Below, piece after piece: positions 1-11,505 of a stretch of DNA of 64,000 nt; position 1 is the stretch's first letter, and each line of letters begins with the position of its first letter. This DNA comes from Aegilops tauschii subsp. strangulata (taxonomy: Eukaryota; Streptophyta; Magnoliopsida; Poales; Poaceae). Made by a program: the position numbers and the translations under genes. The stretch is from NCBI RefSeq assembly GCF_002575655.3, contig NC_053037.3, positions 207,268,243 through 207,332,242 of the forward strand, given 5' to 3'. Below the pieces are notes generated by a model. That model made no database searches. It was not told where the DNA came from and worked only from the letters and a program-made list of their open reading frames with translations.

Positions 1-2308
1 TCATCCTCAACTCCTGAGCCGGCACATGAGCCCGTCGTGAGAACCTTTGGCAACCATCACATTTACTGACCAAGTCCTCTGCATCAGCATGAGCCGTCAG
101 CCAATAAAAACCATGACGGAAAGCCTTGCCCACAAGAGATTTTGAACCGGCATGATGGCCACAATCCCCTTCATGGATCTCACACAAGATCTCTTGACCA
201 TCCTCAGGGGAGATACAACGCTGAAACGCCCCTGAAACACTGCGATGATGCAACTCGCCATCAATGACAATCATTGACTTAGCCCGCCGGGTTACTTGCC
301 TGGCCAGAGTTTCATCCTCAGGCAATTCTCCCCGGGTTATATAAGCCAGATATGGCATTGTCCAGTCTGGTATGACATGAAGAGCCGCCACCAGCCGTGC
401 CTCTGGGTCAGGGATAGCCAAGTCCTCTTCTGTAGGCAACTTAACCGAGGGGTTATACAAGACATCCAGGAAAGTGTTAGGCGGCACCGGCTTTCGCTGA
501 GAGCCTAGCCGGCTTAAAGCATCAGCCGCCTCGTTCTTCCTGCGATCAATGTGCTCCACTTGGTATCCCTGAAAGTGCCCAGCAATGGCATCAACCTCGC
601 GACGATAAGCCGCCATGAGAGGATCCTTAGAATCCCAGGTGCCTGATACTTGTTGAGCCACCAAATCTGAATCCCCAAAGCACCTTACCCGGCTTAAGCT
701 CATCTCCTTAGCCACCCGAAGACCGTGGAGCAAAGCTTCGTATTCAGCCGCATTGTTAGTGCAAGGAAACATCAACCGTAGCACATAATGGAACTTGTCA
801 CCTTTAGGGGAAGCCAATACAACACCAGCCCCCGAGCCCTCCAACTGTCTGGACCCATCGAAGTGGATAGTCCAATAAGTGTTATCCGGCTTTTGCTCGG
901 GCACTTGAGACTCCATCCAATCATTGATGAAATCCACCAAAGCCTGAGACTTAACAGCAGTGCGTGGCACATACTTGAGGCCATGAGGTCCAAGTTCTAT
1001 AGCCCACTTAGCAATTCTCCCTGTAGCCTCTCTGTTCTGGATAATATCCCCAAGGGGGGCAGAACTGACCATAGTAATGGGATGACCCTGAAAATAATGT
1101 TTGAGCTTCCGGCTCGCCATGAACACACCATATACAAGCTTCTGCCAATGCGGGTACCGCTGCTTGGACTCAATGAGCACCTCGCTGACATAATAAACCG
1201 GCCGCTGAACCGGATGCTCCTTACCCGCCTCCTTGCGCTCCACTACAATAGCCACGCTGACGGCTCGTGCATTTGCCGCTACATATAGTAGCAAGGGCTC
1301 CTTATCAACCGGAGCAGCAAGGACGGGGGGCTCTGCTAGTTGCTTTTTCAAATCCTCAAAAGCGGTATTAGCTGCATCATTCCAGATAAAGTTATCAGTT
1401 TTCTTCATCAACTGATATAGGGGCATAGCTTTCTCACCCAAACGGCTTATAAACCGGCTTAAAGCAGCGATGCGACCCGCCAAACGCTGAACGTCATTTA
1501 TGCATGCTGGCTTAGCTAGGGAGGTGATAGCCTTGATCTTCTCCGGGTTAGCCTCAATGCCTCTGTCAGAAACCAAGAAGCCCAATAGTTTGCCTGCAGG
1601 AACACCAAAAACACACTTGGCCGGGTTAAGCATCATCTTGTAGACCCGGAGATTATCGAAGGTTTCCCTTAAGTCATCTATCAGGGTTTCCTCCTTGATG
1701 GATTTAACCACAATATCATCCACGTAAGCGTGAACATTGCGCCCGATCTGTTTATGAAGACAATTCTGTACACAACGCTGGTAAGTCACCTGTGCACACT
1801 TGAGTCCAAAAGGCATAGACACATAGCAGAAGGCTCCAAAGGGAGTGATGAACGCCGTCTTCTCCTGGTCCTTAACTGCCATCTTAATCTGATGATACCC
1901 GGAATAGGCATCCAGGAAACTTAAGCGTGCACAACCTGCCGTAGCATCAATGATTTGATCAATACGGGGGAGAGCAAAAGGATCAGCCGGACACGCCTTG
2001 TTCAAGTCCGTGTAGTCCACACACATCCGCCAGGTGCCGTTCTTCTTGAGTACGAGCACTGGGTTAGCCAACCACTCCGGGTGAAAAACCTCAACAATGA
2101 ACCCGGCCGCCAAGAGCCGGGCCACTTCTTCACCAATAGCTTTCCGCCTCTCTTCGTTAAACCGTCGAAGGAACTGTCTGACCGGCTTAAATTTTGGATC
2201 AACATTGAGAGTGTGCTCAGCGAGTTCTCTAGGTACACCTGGCATGTCAGAAGGTTTCCACGCGAAGATCTCCCTATTCTCACGGATGAACTCGATGAGC
2301 GCGCTTTC
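1..2308 (-). CDS. pol: pol: RT, RNase H, second RNase H, integrase start (partial)
   Basis: One open frame of about 769 codons from just after a TAG at 2309-2311 to the window edge. In order: RT with the catalytic YVDDIVVKS motif near 1711-1728; a first RNase H (LLLYVAANARAVS); a second RNase H with HFDGS (near 852-868), NNAAEYEAL, a GDSD motif and EAADALSRL, which supplies the usual D-E-D-D residues; then the integrase zinc finger with H-x-H and CDGC residues at the left edge. The enzyme would copy the element RNA to DNA and insert it in the nucleus. No stop or frameshift is visible here, so the pol half looks better preserved than gag. The integrase core and 3' LTR are outside the window. 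Confidence 0.88.
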
Positions 2309-4174
2309 CTATTTTGGGTCCAGATTTGCACTGATGCTAAACTGCTGAGACGAGTCACCTGGAACAAAATCAACAAGTTTAGTCTCATCAGCTGATTTAA
2401 ATTTCATTGCTGGTTCATTCTCCGTGGTTGGCTTTTTCAGAGAGGTCATATCTGTTGGGTCAACATTGTCTTTATAAAATTTCAACTCCTCTGTGGCGCA
2501 AACAAACTCTGCATAAGCTGCATCACCTTCCTCACACTCCAGAGCCACTTTCCGGCTGCTGTGAACCGTAATGGTCCCATTGTGACCCGGCATCTTGAGC
2601 TGTAAGTACACATAACACGGCCGTGCCATGAACTTGGCGTAAGCCGGCCGTCCAAATATAGCGTGGTATGGACTTCTTATCTTGACCACCTCAAAGGTCA
2701 ACTTCTCCACCCTGTAGTTGTTCTCATCGCCAAAAGCCACTTCCAGTTCGATCTTGCCGACTGGATAAGCCGACTTACCGGGTACCACACCATGGAAGAT
2801 AGTGTTTGACTGGCTGAGGTTCTTATCGACTAGCCCCATACGACGGAAAGTCTCATAATAGAGGATATTGATGCTGCTGCCCCCATCCATGAGTACCTTT
2901 GTGAACTTATAGCCTCCCACCTGAGGAGCCACCACTAAGGCCAAGTGGCCTGGGTTATCCACCCGGGGAGGGTGATCCTCCCTACTCCACACTATAGGCT
3001 GCTCAGACCACCGCAAGTAGCGTGGAACCGCCGGCTCAACAGCATTAACAGCCCTCTTGTGAAGCTTCTCGTCTCGTTTGCACAGACTAGTGGTGAACAC
3101 GTGATACTGTCCACCACTAAGCTGCTTCGGGTTGGTCTGATAACCCCCCTGCTGCTGTTGATGACCCTGACCAGACTGTTGATTAAAGCCTCCTTGACTG
3201 TTCTGAGGACCGGAATTTGGGCCGCCGCCCGGACCATGAAAACCGCCAGCGCCTGAGCCGCCGGCACCTGAGCCGCCACCCGGACCATGGTAGTTTTTAA
3301 AGGCCTTCATGATAGCACAATCCTTCCACAGATGAGTTGCTGGCTTCTCTCTAGAGCCGTGTCTCGGACAAGGTTCATTCAACAGCTGCTCCAGAGAAGG
3401 TCCTGACCCGCCGCCTCGGGGAGGGGGCCTCCCCTTGCGTCGCTGGTTATTACCTTGAGAGTTGGTGTTGGCTACAAACTCTAAGCTGCCATCGGCCTTA
3501 CGCTTGCCTCCTCCTTGGTTCCCCGGGTTAAACTGAGGACCCTTGCCGTTGCCATTCTTCTTTCCCTTCCCTGCCCTTTCATCGTCTGAAGGGGGATCCT
3601 TGGTACCATCGGAATCGACGTACTTGACAAGAGCCGCCATTAGGGTACCCATATCGGTGCAGTCGCGCTTGAGCCGCCCAAGCTTCATCTTAAGGGGCAC
3701 AAAGCGACAGTTCTGTTCCAACATTAAGACTGCGGAGCCGGCATCCATCTTATCTGATGAATGTATGATCTCCTTGACCCGGCGAACCCAATGGGTCGTG
3801 GACTCACCCTCCTGCTGCTTACAGTTAGTCAAATCCACAATTGACATAGACTGCCTGCAAGTATCTTTGAAGTTTTGAATGAACCGGGCTTTCAGCTCAG
3901 CCCAAGACCCAATGGAGTTCGGCGGTAACCCTTTCAACCACGTGCGGGCAGTTCCATCTAACATCATGGTGAAATATTTGGCCATGGCCGCCTCACTGAC
4001 CTCCAGCAATTCCATAGCCATCTCATAACTCTCAATCCAGGCTGCAGGCTGTAAGTCCGCTGTATAGTTAGGCACCTTTCCTAGGGCCCTTGAAGTCCTT
4101 AGGTAGACGTTCATTATGGATGGCCGGTACCAAACAAGGGACTCCCCCGGTCCTGGTGGAAATTCCCACATCAA
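2309..4174 (-). pseudogene. gag: gag (C-terminal part) and aspartic protease
   Basis: A 621-codon frame. The first ~200 residues hold a retrotransposon gag domain (TARTWLKGLPPNSIGSWAEL). Then come a basic, Gly-rich stretch and a cysteine/histidine cluster (CPRHGS...HLWKDC) that may be a degenerate nucleic-acid-binding knuckle. An aspartic protease follows, with active-site VLMDGGSSINILY near 2871-2895; the usual D-T/S-G is D-G-G. The frame ends at a TAG (2309-2311) exactly between protease and RT, after which the pol frame stays open in the same phase. The true N-terminus is not the first ATG here: the gag frame starts upstream and enters this frame through a frameshift near 4070-4085, so I call it a broken gene. 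Confidence 0.82.
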
Positions 4175-5486
4175 CGGACGTCGTCGGATAAGCCGGGGGG
4201 GGGGGGGTCTGATAAGCCGTCAATTGAGGCGCCTGCTCTGCCTCTTGCCGCGCTTGGTCTGTTGCGTAGAAGGCTCCATTATGAGCCGGGCCATGGCCAG
4301 GGGGCGGGTCGTGGCGTCGCACATTACTTGAACCGGTTGCTGAGACCATGTGCCGGCTATAACTCGGGCTCTGGCCTGGACGAGGGGTCGAGTGGATCCT
4401 GTCACGGCTATAGGAGTACGCCTCTTGCTGTGCTAGTGCCGTCTGCAGGAGTTCCCTGACCCGGCGGGTTTCGATGGCCGCCGAAGAATCACCGTCAACG
4501 GGGAGAGCCGCCAGCCGTGCTGCCGCAGCTACCATGTTCTCTAGCGGGTTATCATAATGACCCGGGGGTATTGGCACATGCTGAGGCGGGGCAGGGGGCA
4601 CCTGGGGAGGCCCCATCATTCGTGGCTGAATAAGGGGTCCAGACCCGGGCGCAATGACCCCTGGCGGGTTACTAGACCCTGCACCCGGCGTGTTAAAGAG
4701 ATTGCGTGGATCGTAAACCGGCGGGAGTCGAGACTGGGCCTTCTGATGCCTCCTTCTCATGACCTCATTGGCCGCGTTCTGATCCATCGTGAGTTGGAGG
4801 GACTGCGCCTGAATCAGCTGAGTCCGGGCGTCGAGAGCCGCCCGCTCTGCAGTCAGCCTGATTCCTTCCGCTGCAAGATCCTCTTTAGCTTTTATCAGAT
4901 CCAATTTTAGCTGTGCCACCGCCGCATCATGCTGAGCTTGATCCGCCGGGTCGACCATGGCGGTTAACAGGGCCGTCATCTTGTCCGTGAGATCCATTAG
5001 CACCTGAGCCGGAGAAGGCACCGGGTTTCCCGCTCCAGCAGCAGGGTTCTGAACAGGCTGCGCACCAGCCATAAAAACTCCAACCTGACTTGGTGGCTCA
5101 AAAAGGTCCGGAATACTGTCACCGTCGGAACAACCCATGAGCCCGCCATCTTGAAGTTGGTACAACGAGTTTGACTCATCAGTGGCCGACTCGCCGTCAG
5201 AGCCGGCGGCCGCCTCATCACCGGACCCGGATGGATCAGAGGGCCCTCCACGGATGCATCCCACAAAAGCGCGCCTTAAGGCAGGCCGGGCCCGGGCGGG
5301 TCATGCGCGCTGAGCCGTTTCGATGAGATCGGCGCGGAGATCCAGCTCGGGGCCCTGCTCACCAATCTTGCCGATGAAGACATGAATTCCACCGAAGGGG
5401 ACCCGGTACCCGTACTCAATTGAGCCGGCGTTGGGGCCCCAGTCCGCATCGTCAATGTAGAGCTTGCCGCGACGACTCTTGGTCAT
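4068..5486 (-). pseudogene. gag: gag N-terminal part, with an internal TGA and a terminal frameshift
   Basis: Leader and N-terminal gag frame. The first ATG after the LTR in this phase is at 5486; the frame reads through YIDDADWGPNAGSIEYGYRV to a TGA at 5301-5303, then stays open to 4068. It contains an acidic Ser/Asp segment, a Gln/Ala-rich likely coiled coil (QAQHDAAVAQLKLDLIKAKE) and Pro/Gly-rich stretches. Near 4070-4085 it leaves frame: one phase ends in DFKGPRKGA-stop, while the homologous continuation (LGKVPNYTADL) lies in the 4174-2309 phase, so a small indel separates them. From 5264 the frame can also be read from a GTG. Function inferred: capsid/nucleocapsid precursor. Not functional as it stands. 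Confidence 0.75.
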
Positions 5487-5555
5487 CCGGCCCACAGCGT
5501 ATCCCTTGAGCCCTTCGAAACTGCCCTTCAAGAACTCAAATCCACCGTGCGCCAG

Positions 5556-5573
5556 CCCCACGGTGGGCGCCAA
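5556..5573 (-). other. putative primer-binding site of the Tat element
   Basis: Directly inside the LTR edge the minus strand reads TTGGCGCCCACCGTGGGG, the position where a tRNA primer would anneal. TGGCGCC starts are common in Triticeae gypsy elements. I have not matched it to a particular tRNA. Confidence 0.5.
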
Positions 5574-5574
5574 C

Positions 5575-6089
5575 TGTCGTGGAATTGTCACGGCAGATGT
5601 CCTCGAGCTAGGACTTAGTCGTGGAGCCATCGCAACTAGGAAGCTTGAAGGGGTTATACGGGACAAGGAACACGAGGATTTATACTGGTTCGGCCCCTTA
5701 CAGTGAAGGTAAAAGCCTACATCCAGTTTGAGGTGTTATTGATTAGGGTTACGATCGCCAGGGAGCTAAACAGTTATCCCGGCTCTCGATGAGATTATTG
5801 TCGCCCTTAAACCGCTGCCGGGTCCTCCCTTTATATAGGGAGGCTGACGCCCAGCAGCCTTTAGAGTCCCGGCCGGCTCATAAGAGCGTCCGGCTCGGAC
5901 TCTGAACAATACTTGCCTTACACTACAAGCCTACTATAACAATGATTGTAACTACGGGCTTTAAGCCATATCCGGGCCTCAGCCCATCTCTGGCCCATCA
6001 TCTTGAAATTTAGCTCCGGGCTTCTGGCAATGACCCTTAGAGTAACCCGGCCCTCCTGGCGGGTGACTCCAAGGTCTATATCCTCAACA
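5575..6089 (-). repeat. 5' LTR of the Tat element (about 515 bp)
   Basis: Begins TGTCGTGGAATTGTC and ends CTCAACA on the plus strand, giving the usual TG...CA ends. The outer edge is set by the exact point where sequence of the A-element LTR resumes (6090 matches 16225). The inner edge abuts the primer-binding-like site. The partner LTR is off-window, so divergence cannot be measured. Confidence 0.8.
5831..5837 (-). promoter_or_regulatory. TATA box in the Tat-element LTR
   Basis: Minus strand CCTATATAAAGGGAGG, mid-LTR and pointing toward gag, about 345 bp before the first gag ATG. Position and sequence fit a Pol II promoter for the genomic RNA. Confidence 0.65.
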
Positions 6090-6406
6090 GGGTCGTTACT
6101 ATGTGTCTTTTCCTGATGATCAGTAGTGGAGCCCAGTTGGGACGATCGGGGATCTAGCATTTGGGGTTGTCTTATTTTCATCTGGATTTTGACCGTAGTC
6201 GGTCTTTATGATTGTATTTTGGATGATGTATGATGATATTTATGTATTGTGTGAAGTGGCGATTGTAAGCCAACTCTTTATCCCATTCTTGTTCATTACA
6301 TGGGATTGTGTGAAGATGACCCTTCTTGCGACAAAACCACGATGCGGTTATGCCTCTAAGTCGTGCCTCGACACGTGGGAGATATAGCCGCATCGTGGGC
6401 GTTTCA
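6090..6406 (+). repeat. 5' LTR remnant of element A
   Basis: Last 317 bp of the LTR, matching 16225-16541 without indels and with three substitutions (GACCG/GACCC, GATGAT/GATAAT, GCGACAAA/GCGAGAAA). At about 0.95 percent divergence and the commonly used grass LTR rate of 1.3e-8 per site per year, this would put insertion at roughly 0.4 million years, with a large error for so short a sample. It includes the last codons and stop of the LTR-embedded exon described for 16164-16261. Confidence 0.9.
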
Positions 6407-6409
6407 AGT

Positions 6410-6423
6410 TGGTAATCAGAGCC
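6410..6423 (+). other. Primer-binding site of element A
   Basis: TGGTAATCAGAGCC sits three bases after the LTR end. It is the initiator-tRNA-Met type of site (TGGTATCAGAGC) with one extra A, standard for plant Ty3/gypsy elements. The identical site follows the B 5' LTR. Confidence 0.8.
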
Positions 6424-7866
6424 ATCCCCGACTTAGGAGCCCCCTGCTTGATCGAATCGCTGGCGTTGTTGAGTCTAGAATCAAAAATGTTTTGAGTCTT
6501 AGGATTATATATATCGGAGAGTAGGATTCTTTTTACTCCTCAGTCCCTTCGTCCCTTTGGTGAGGTCTCCTAACGTAGAAGTTTTGACTACTCTCTCCTC
6601 AAATTTCACTAAATTTTTTTTAGGATCACGCGGGTATCTTGGAATCGTTCCGATCGATTTGTGACGAGAACATTGTTCTTGGTGCCTCCTGACATTTAGG
6701 GGTTGTGGCAGTGTCCCGGGGAGTTGAGCTTCGAGGTGTTGTCGTCACAATTTTATCGTTGCAGTTCTGGAATACCTGAGTTTCGCCGACATCAAAAATC
6801 TCTTTTATGCAGTTTGTTGGTGAGATCACCTCGACGCCACCTAGTACTGGGGCGGGAGCTCGGGAGTATTGCCATAACTCGTATAACGGATGCTTTTCGA
6901 AGGTTGAGGTACACGATTTCCGGAGTTTTCTTGGTTATGTGTTGACAGATGGATACAGCTGGATCTAGGGATTGTTAGTTTGGGTGAGATATATTGCGTC
7001 CCCTGTATCCCCAACACTTGATTGCATAACCAGAAAGTTTCGGGAGTTTATAAGTGGGAATTCAAGTATCTCGTAGAATACCTGAGTTTCGCCGACATCG
7101 AAATCTCTTTTATGCAGTTGTTGGTGAGATCACCTCGACGCCACCCAGTACTGGGGCGGGAGTTTGGGAGTATTGCCATAACTTGTATAACGGATGTTTT
7201 TCGAAGGTTGAGGTAAACGATTTCCGAAGGTTTCTTGGTTATGTGTTGACGGATGGATACAGCTGGATCTAGGGATTGTTAGTTTGGGTGATATATTTTG
7301 TGTCCCCTGTATCCCCTACACCAGATTGCATAACCAGAAAGTTTCGGGAGTTTATAAGTGGGAATTCTAGTAGCCTTAGGATATCTTTCCGACAGACGCA
7401 TTTTATGAGATTGGGGTTCGACGTCTAGTGGTCCGCCTGTATACGGTTGATTTTACAGTGGTCTCGTTGTGTCTTAAAGAGTCCATGGCTTTGCCGACTC
7501 GGGGACGCTTCGTATGTCATGTGCACAGCCTTGTACATGATGGTGCTGTACGATTGAGCCCGTGTGGGCCCCACCACGAAAACTTCGGACGAAATATCTA
7601 TCATATGTTTGTTCCGGCTTATTCTGCAAGCCAATACTTTGTTTTATTTTGTATTGTGGTATTCAAGTTGCTTCGAATTCATATGTTCATTCCATATCTT
7701 TTTCAAGTGGCTTCTCAACTTATGGAAGTGTGATGATTTACTACGGAATTCATTCGTTCATCTTCGTTCGAATGTTCATTGTGAAGACTATATGTTGCAA
7801 TTTCTATCCGTTGATTCTACTTATCTTTTGTCTATCAAGATGCTAACGGATGTCACCCTCTTCAGG
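6424..7866 (+). other. Untranslated leader of element A
   Basis: About 1.4 kb between primer-binding site and gag ATG. It has no conserved ORF relative to B; the small frames here are not shared. Its notable content is a ~306-bp tandem duplication listed separately, which makes this leader about 300 bp longer than that of B. Confidence 0.7.
6771..7376 (+). repeat. Tandem duplication of ~306 bp in the element A leader
   Basis: Unit 1 begins AATACCTGAGTTTCGCCGAC at 6771 and unit 2 begins with the same words at 7077. Both end in the CATAACCAGAAAGTTTCGGG / TATAAGTGGGAATTC block. The units differ by scattered substitutions and small indels. B has a single unit at about 50911-51210. Duplication therefore happened on the A branch, or one unit was lost in B. 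Confidence 0.9.
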
Positions 7867-9423
7867 ATGGCTCCGCCAACGCGTCAGAATCCGGATCGCA
7901 ATGAAGGGAGTCAAGCGAACCCTCCGCCACCACCTCCACCTCCGGAGGCATGGCAAGCAATCATGGTAGCCACCAACGCCAATGCTCAGATGATTCTGCA
8001 ACTCTTGCAAGAACGTACTCAAGGGCAAGGCAATCAAGGCAATCAAGGTCAAGGCAACAATCAGTTTCACTTTGCCACTCTCAACCAGTTTCTCGCAAAT
8101 CAGCCCAAGTCTTTCAGCTACTGTGCCGAGGCCACGGATGCCGATGATTGGCTCGTGGACATCAACAAGCATTTTGAATGTAGCAATGTCAGGCCTGAGG
8201 ACTTTGTCAAGTTCGCTTCTTTCCAGCTCAAGGACCAAGCTGCTGATTGGTTTCAACAATACAAAGATTCCAGAGGAGGTCGTGTGATCACTTGGACTGA
8301 CTTCTGTCGGGACTTCAAAGCGCACCACATTCCACAAAGTGTTGTTGAGAGCAAGCGTGAGGAGTTCCGCAATCTCAAGCAAGGAAACATGTCTGTGTAT
8401 CAATACAACATTCAGTTTCAGAAACTTACTCGCTTCGCTAAACAAGACGTTCCTGATGAGAAGAGTATGATCTATCACTTCAGAGGTGGCCTTAAAGAGG
8501 ATCTGCAGTTAGCTCTCGTTCTTGTTGAGCCTACTCAGTTTGATCAATTCTACAATATGGCACTGAAGCAAGAGGCTGCTCAGCTCAAGTGTGAGGCTTC
8601 TAAGAAGAGAGTCAGAGACGCAGTTCAGTCTTCTTCTTCCTCACTTGTGACAGCTAAGCAACAGAAGTTCTGGTTGCCTCCTCCTCCTCCGTTTCGTCAG
8701 CCTTACCAGCAGAAGAACAAAGGTGGCCATGGTTCTTCAAACTCTTCCAACTCTGGCTATCAGAACAAGTCTCAGAATCAAGCTCCCAAGTCCAATGCTC
8801 CTTATCACCGTCCACTCTCAGAGGTGACTTGCAACAAATGTCAGCAGAATGGTCACTATGCTAACAAGTGCTTCAACCAGAGGCGTCTTCCTCCTCCTCC
8901 TCCTATCAGATCTTCCAGCAATGCAGTGGTCAAGCATAATCCAAAGTTTGCAAAGGTGAACATGATGAATGCAGCTCAAGCGGAGGAATCTACTGATGTG
9001 ATAATGGGTAATCTCTCAGTTAATGATATTCCTGCAAAAGTTCTTTTTGATACTGGTGCATCGCTTTCTTTCATATCAAGACCTTTTGCATCCAAGCATG
9101 AATTGCATTTCCAAGGATTGCCTAGGCCGTTAGCAGTTGTCTCTCCGGGCAAATGCATGAATGCAAGTTCCATGGTTCCGAATGTTACCATCAAGATGGG
9201 CGACTACAAATTTCAGTCTTCTCCAATTGTTCTTGGTGACTCGGATATTGATCTTATTCTCGGGATGGACTGGCTTTCTAAGCACAAAGCTCAACTTGAT
9301 TGTGCTGCCAGGGAAATTCAATTGACACACTCGTCTGAGGATGTGATTATTTTTGCCGCTCGTGATGAAACCATTCGGTTTTTCTCTCTCAATGAGAAGG
9401 GCGAATTGGATGCCATCTCTTAA
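7867..9423 (+). pseudogene. gag: gag and protease of element A, ended by an in-frame TAA
   Basis: Start chosen at the ATG of [15 protein letters not shown], conserved in B; the frame is open upstream but not conserved there. It contains a Pro-rich N-terminus, a retrotransposon gag domain ([14 protein letters not shown] region), a CCHC zinc knuckle (CNKCQQNGHYANKC) and an aspartic protease with VLFDTGAS and the downstream ILGMDWL motif. Gag would package the RNA; the protease would cut the polyprotein. The frame stops at TAA 9421-9423, where B has CAA, so this is a C-to-T nonsense change at the protease/RT junction. Confidence 0.9.
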
Positions 9424-10023
9424 ATTCCAGTCGTTTGCGAGTATCAAGATGTCTTTCCAGAAGAGCTTCCGGGTATGCCTCCTCATCGGCCAGTTGAGTT
9501 CGTTATCGAACTAGAGCCTGACACTGTACCCGTTTGCAAGCGTCCATACAAGCTTGGACCAAACGAGCTGAAGGAGTTGAAGAAGCAGCTCGATGAACAA
9601 GAACGTCTGGGTTTGTTCAGACCGAGTTCTTCTCCATGGGGTTGTGGTGTTCTTTTTGTCAAGAAGAAGGATGGCACGGACCGACTTTGTGTCGACTACC
9701 GTCCATTGAACAAGAAGACAATCAAGAACAAGTATCCACTTCCCAACATCAATGAGCTATTTGAGCAACTCAAAGGTGCTAAAGTATTCTCGAAGCTTGA
9801 CCTTCGTATGGGTTATCATCAGATTCACATTCGTGAAGAAGATATTCCCAAGACAGCATTCAGAACAAGCTTTGGTTCTTATGAATATACTGTCGTGTCT
9901 TTCGGCCTTGTCAATGCTCCTCCGGTGTTGTCTCGGATGATGAATTTCATCTTCGACCCCTATACCAATGAATTCGTTCTGGTGTATCTCGATGATATCT
10001 TGGTCTTCTCCAAGAACAAGTAG
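9424..10023 (+). pseudogene. pol: Reverse transcriptase core of element A, ended by TAG
   Basis: Continues the gag-protease phase. RT motifs in order: [39 protein letters not shown] and the catalytic [10 protein letters not shown]. It stops at TAG 10021-10023 directly after FSKNK; B has AAG (Lys) here. This is the only one of the three stops in A that is not a C-to-T change. Confidence 0.9.
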
Positions 10024-11505
10024 GATCATGCCAAACATTTGCGATTGGTGCTCGAAAAGCTCAGAGAGTATCAATTCTATGCGAAGTTCTCCAAATGTGA
10101 GTTTTGGCTCGATGAAGTTCTTTTCCTTGGTCACATCATCTCTGCCAAGGGCATCGCTGTTAACCCCGAGAAGGTGTCCGCAGTTATGGATTGGGAACCT
10201 CCTCAAAATGTCAAGCAGCTTCGAAGTTTTCTGGGTCTTGCAAGCTATTGCCGAAGATTCGTTGAGAATTTCTCCAAGATTGCAAAGCCTCTTTCCAACC
10301 TCCTACAGAAGCATGTGAAATATGTCTGGTCTCCTGAGTGTGACGTTGCTTTCAACACTCTCAAAGAGAAACTACTCACAGCTCCTGTTTTGACTCCTCC
10401 TGATGAATCCAAGCCGTATGAAGTTTTCTGTGATGCTTCTCTCCAAGGTCTCGGTGCTGTGTTAATGCAAGAGAAGAAAGTTGTGGCCTATACCTCTCGG
10501 CAGTTGAAGCCCAACGAGAAGAACTACCCCACTCACGATCTTGAGTTGGCGGCAGTTGTCCATGCATTGGTTACGTGGAGACATCTCTTGTTGGGAAGAC
10601 AAGTGGACATTTTCACTGATCACAAGAGTCTCAAGTATATCTTCACTCAGCCCAACCTCAACCTCAGGCAGACTCGATGGGTCGAAATGATTCAAGAGTA
10701 CAATCCGAGTATCGAATATACTCCAGGCAAAGCAAATGTCATTGCAGATGCCTTAAGCAGGAAAGCTTGTTGCAACAGCTTAATCCTCAAGCCTTTCCAA
10801 CCGGATCTTTGTGAAGCTTTCCGCAAGCTGAATCTCCAAGTTGTTCCTCAAGGCGTTCTTGCCAACCTCATTGTATCTCCTACTTTGGAAGATCAAATTC
10901 GTGAGGCACAACTCCTTGATGCCATGGTGAAGAAGGTGAAACATGGTATCGACAAGGGTCTTTCCAAATACAAGTGCTATCGCATTGATGACAGAGACAC
11001 TTTGTTCTTTGAGGACCGGATTGTGGTTCCGAAAGGTGATCTAAGGAAAGTCATAATGAACGAAGCGCACAATTCTCTCCTGTCCATTCACCCTGGAAGT
11101 ACGAAGATGTATCATGACCTCAAGCAGTCGTATTGGTGGACTCGAATGAAGCGAGAAATTGCTCAATTCGTGAATGAATGTGATGTCTGCCGAAGAGTGA
11201 AAGCAGAACACCAACGACCAGCTGGTCTCCTCCAACCTCTTGCTATCCCAGAATGGAAGTTTGATCATATCGAAATGGACTTCGTGACGGGTTTTCCAAA
11301 GTCCAAGCGCGGAAATGATGCTATCTTCGTTGTCATTGACAAGCTTTCTAAAGTGGCTCATTTCCTTCCAATCAAAGAATCCATCACAGCAGCTCAGCTG
11401 GCAGAGCTTTACACCTCCAGAATTGTCTCCTTGCACGGCATTCCACAATTGATTTCTTCAGATCATGGAAGCATCTTCACCTCTAAGTTCTGGGACTCCT
11501 TCTAG
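10024..11505 (+). pseudogene. pol: RT thumb, RNase H and integrase start of element A, ended by TAG
   Basis: Same phase as before. Contains the RT connection region, RNase H ([30 protein letters not shown]), the integrase zinc domain ([12 protein letters not shown] ... CDVCRRVK) and the first two catalytic Asp of the integrase ([24 protein letters not shown]). The frame ends at TAG 11503-11505, where B has CAG (Gln), a C-to-T change in a CHG context. The residue after the second Asp is His here and Arg in B. Confidence 0.9.

Larger units (their letters stand above)
1..6089 (-). mobile_element. Tat-lineage Ty3/gypsy retrotransposon, 5' part
   Basis: Minus-strand LTR retrotransposon running off the left edge. 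Reading leftward it has an LTR (6089-5575), a primer-binding-like site, a gag frame, protease, reverse transcriptase, RNase H, a second RNase H and the zinc-binding start of integrase. Two RNase H domains in tandem are the known hallmark of the Tat lineage (Ogre, Retand, Grande relatives). It resembles the Triticeae family Fatima from memory, but I cannot confirm the name. The right LTR edge ends in CA and is followed directly by sequence of the A-element LTR (GGGTCGTTACTATG), so it is inserted inside that LTR. The expected 5-bp target duplication is GGGTC at 6090-6094; its partner lies outside the window. Confidence 0.88.

Noticed and set aside
7564..7866. Upstream 101-codon extension of the A gag frame
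   Set aside because: Not conserved with B, where the frame starts in another phase; MAPPTRQ is the shared start.
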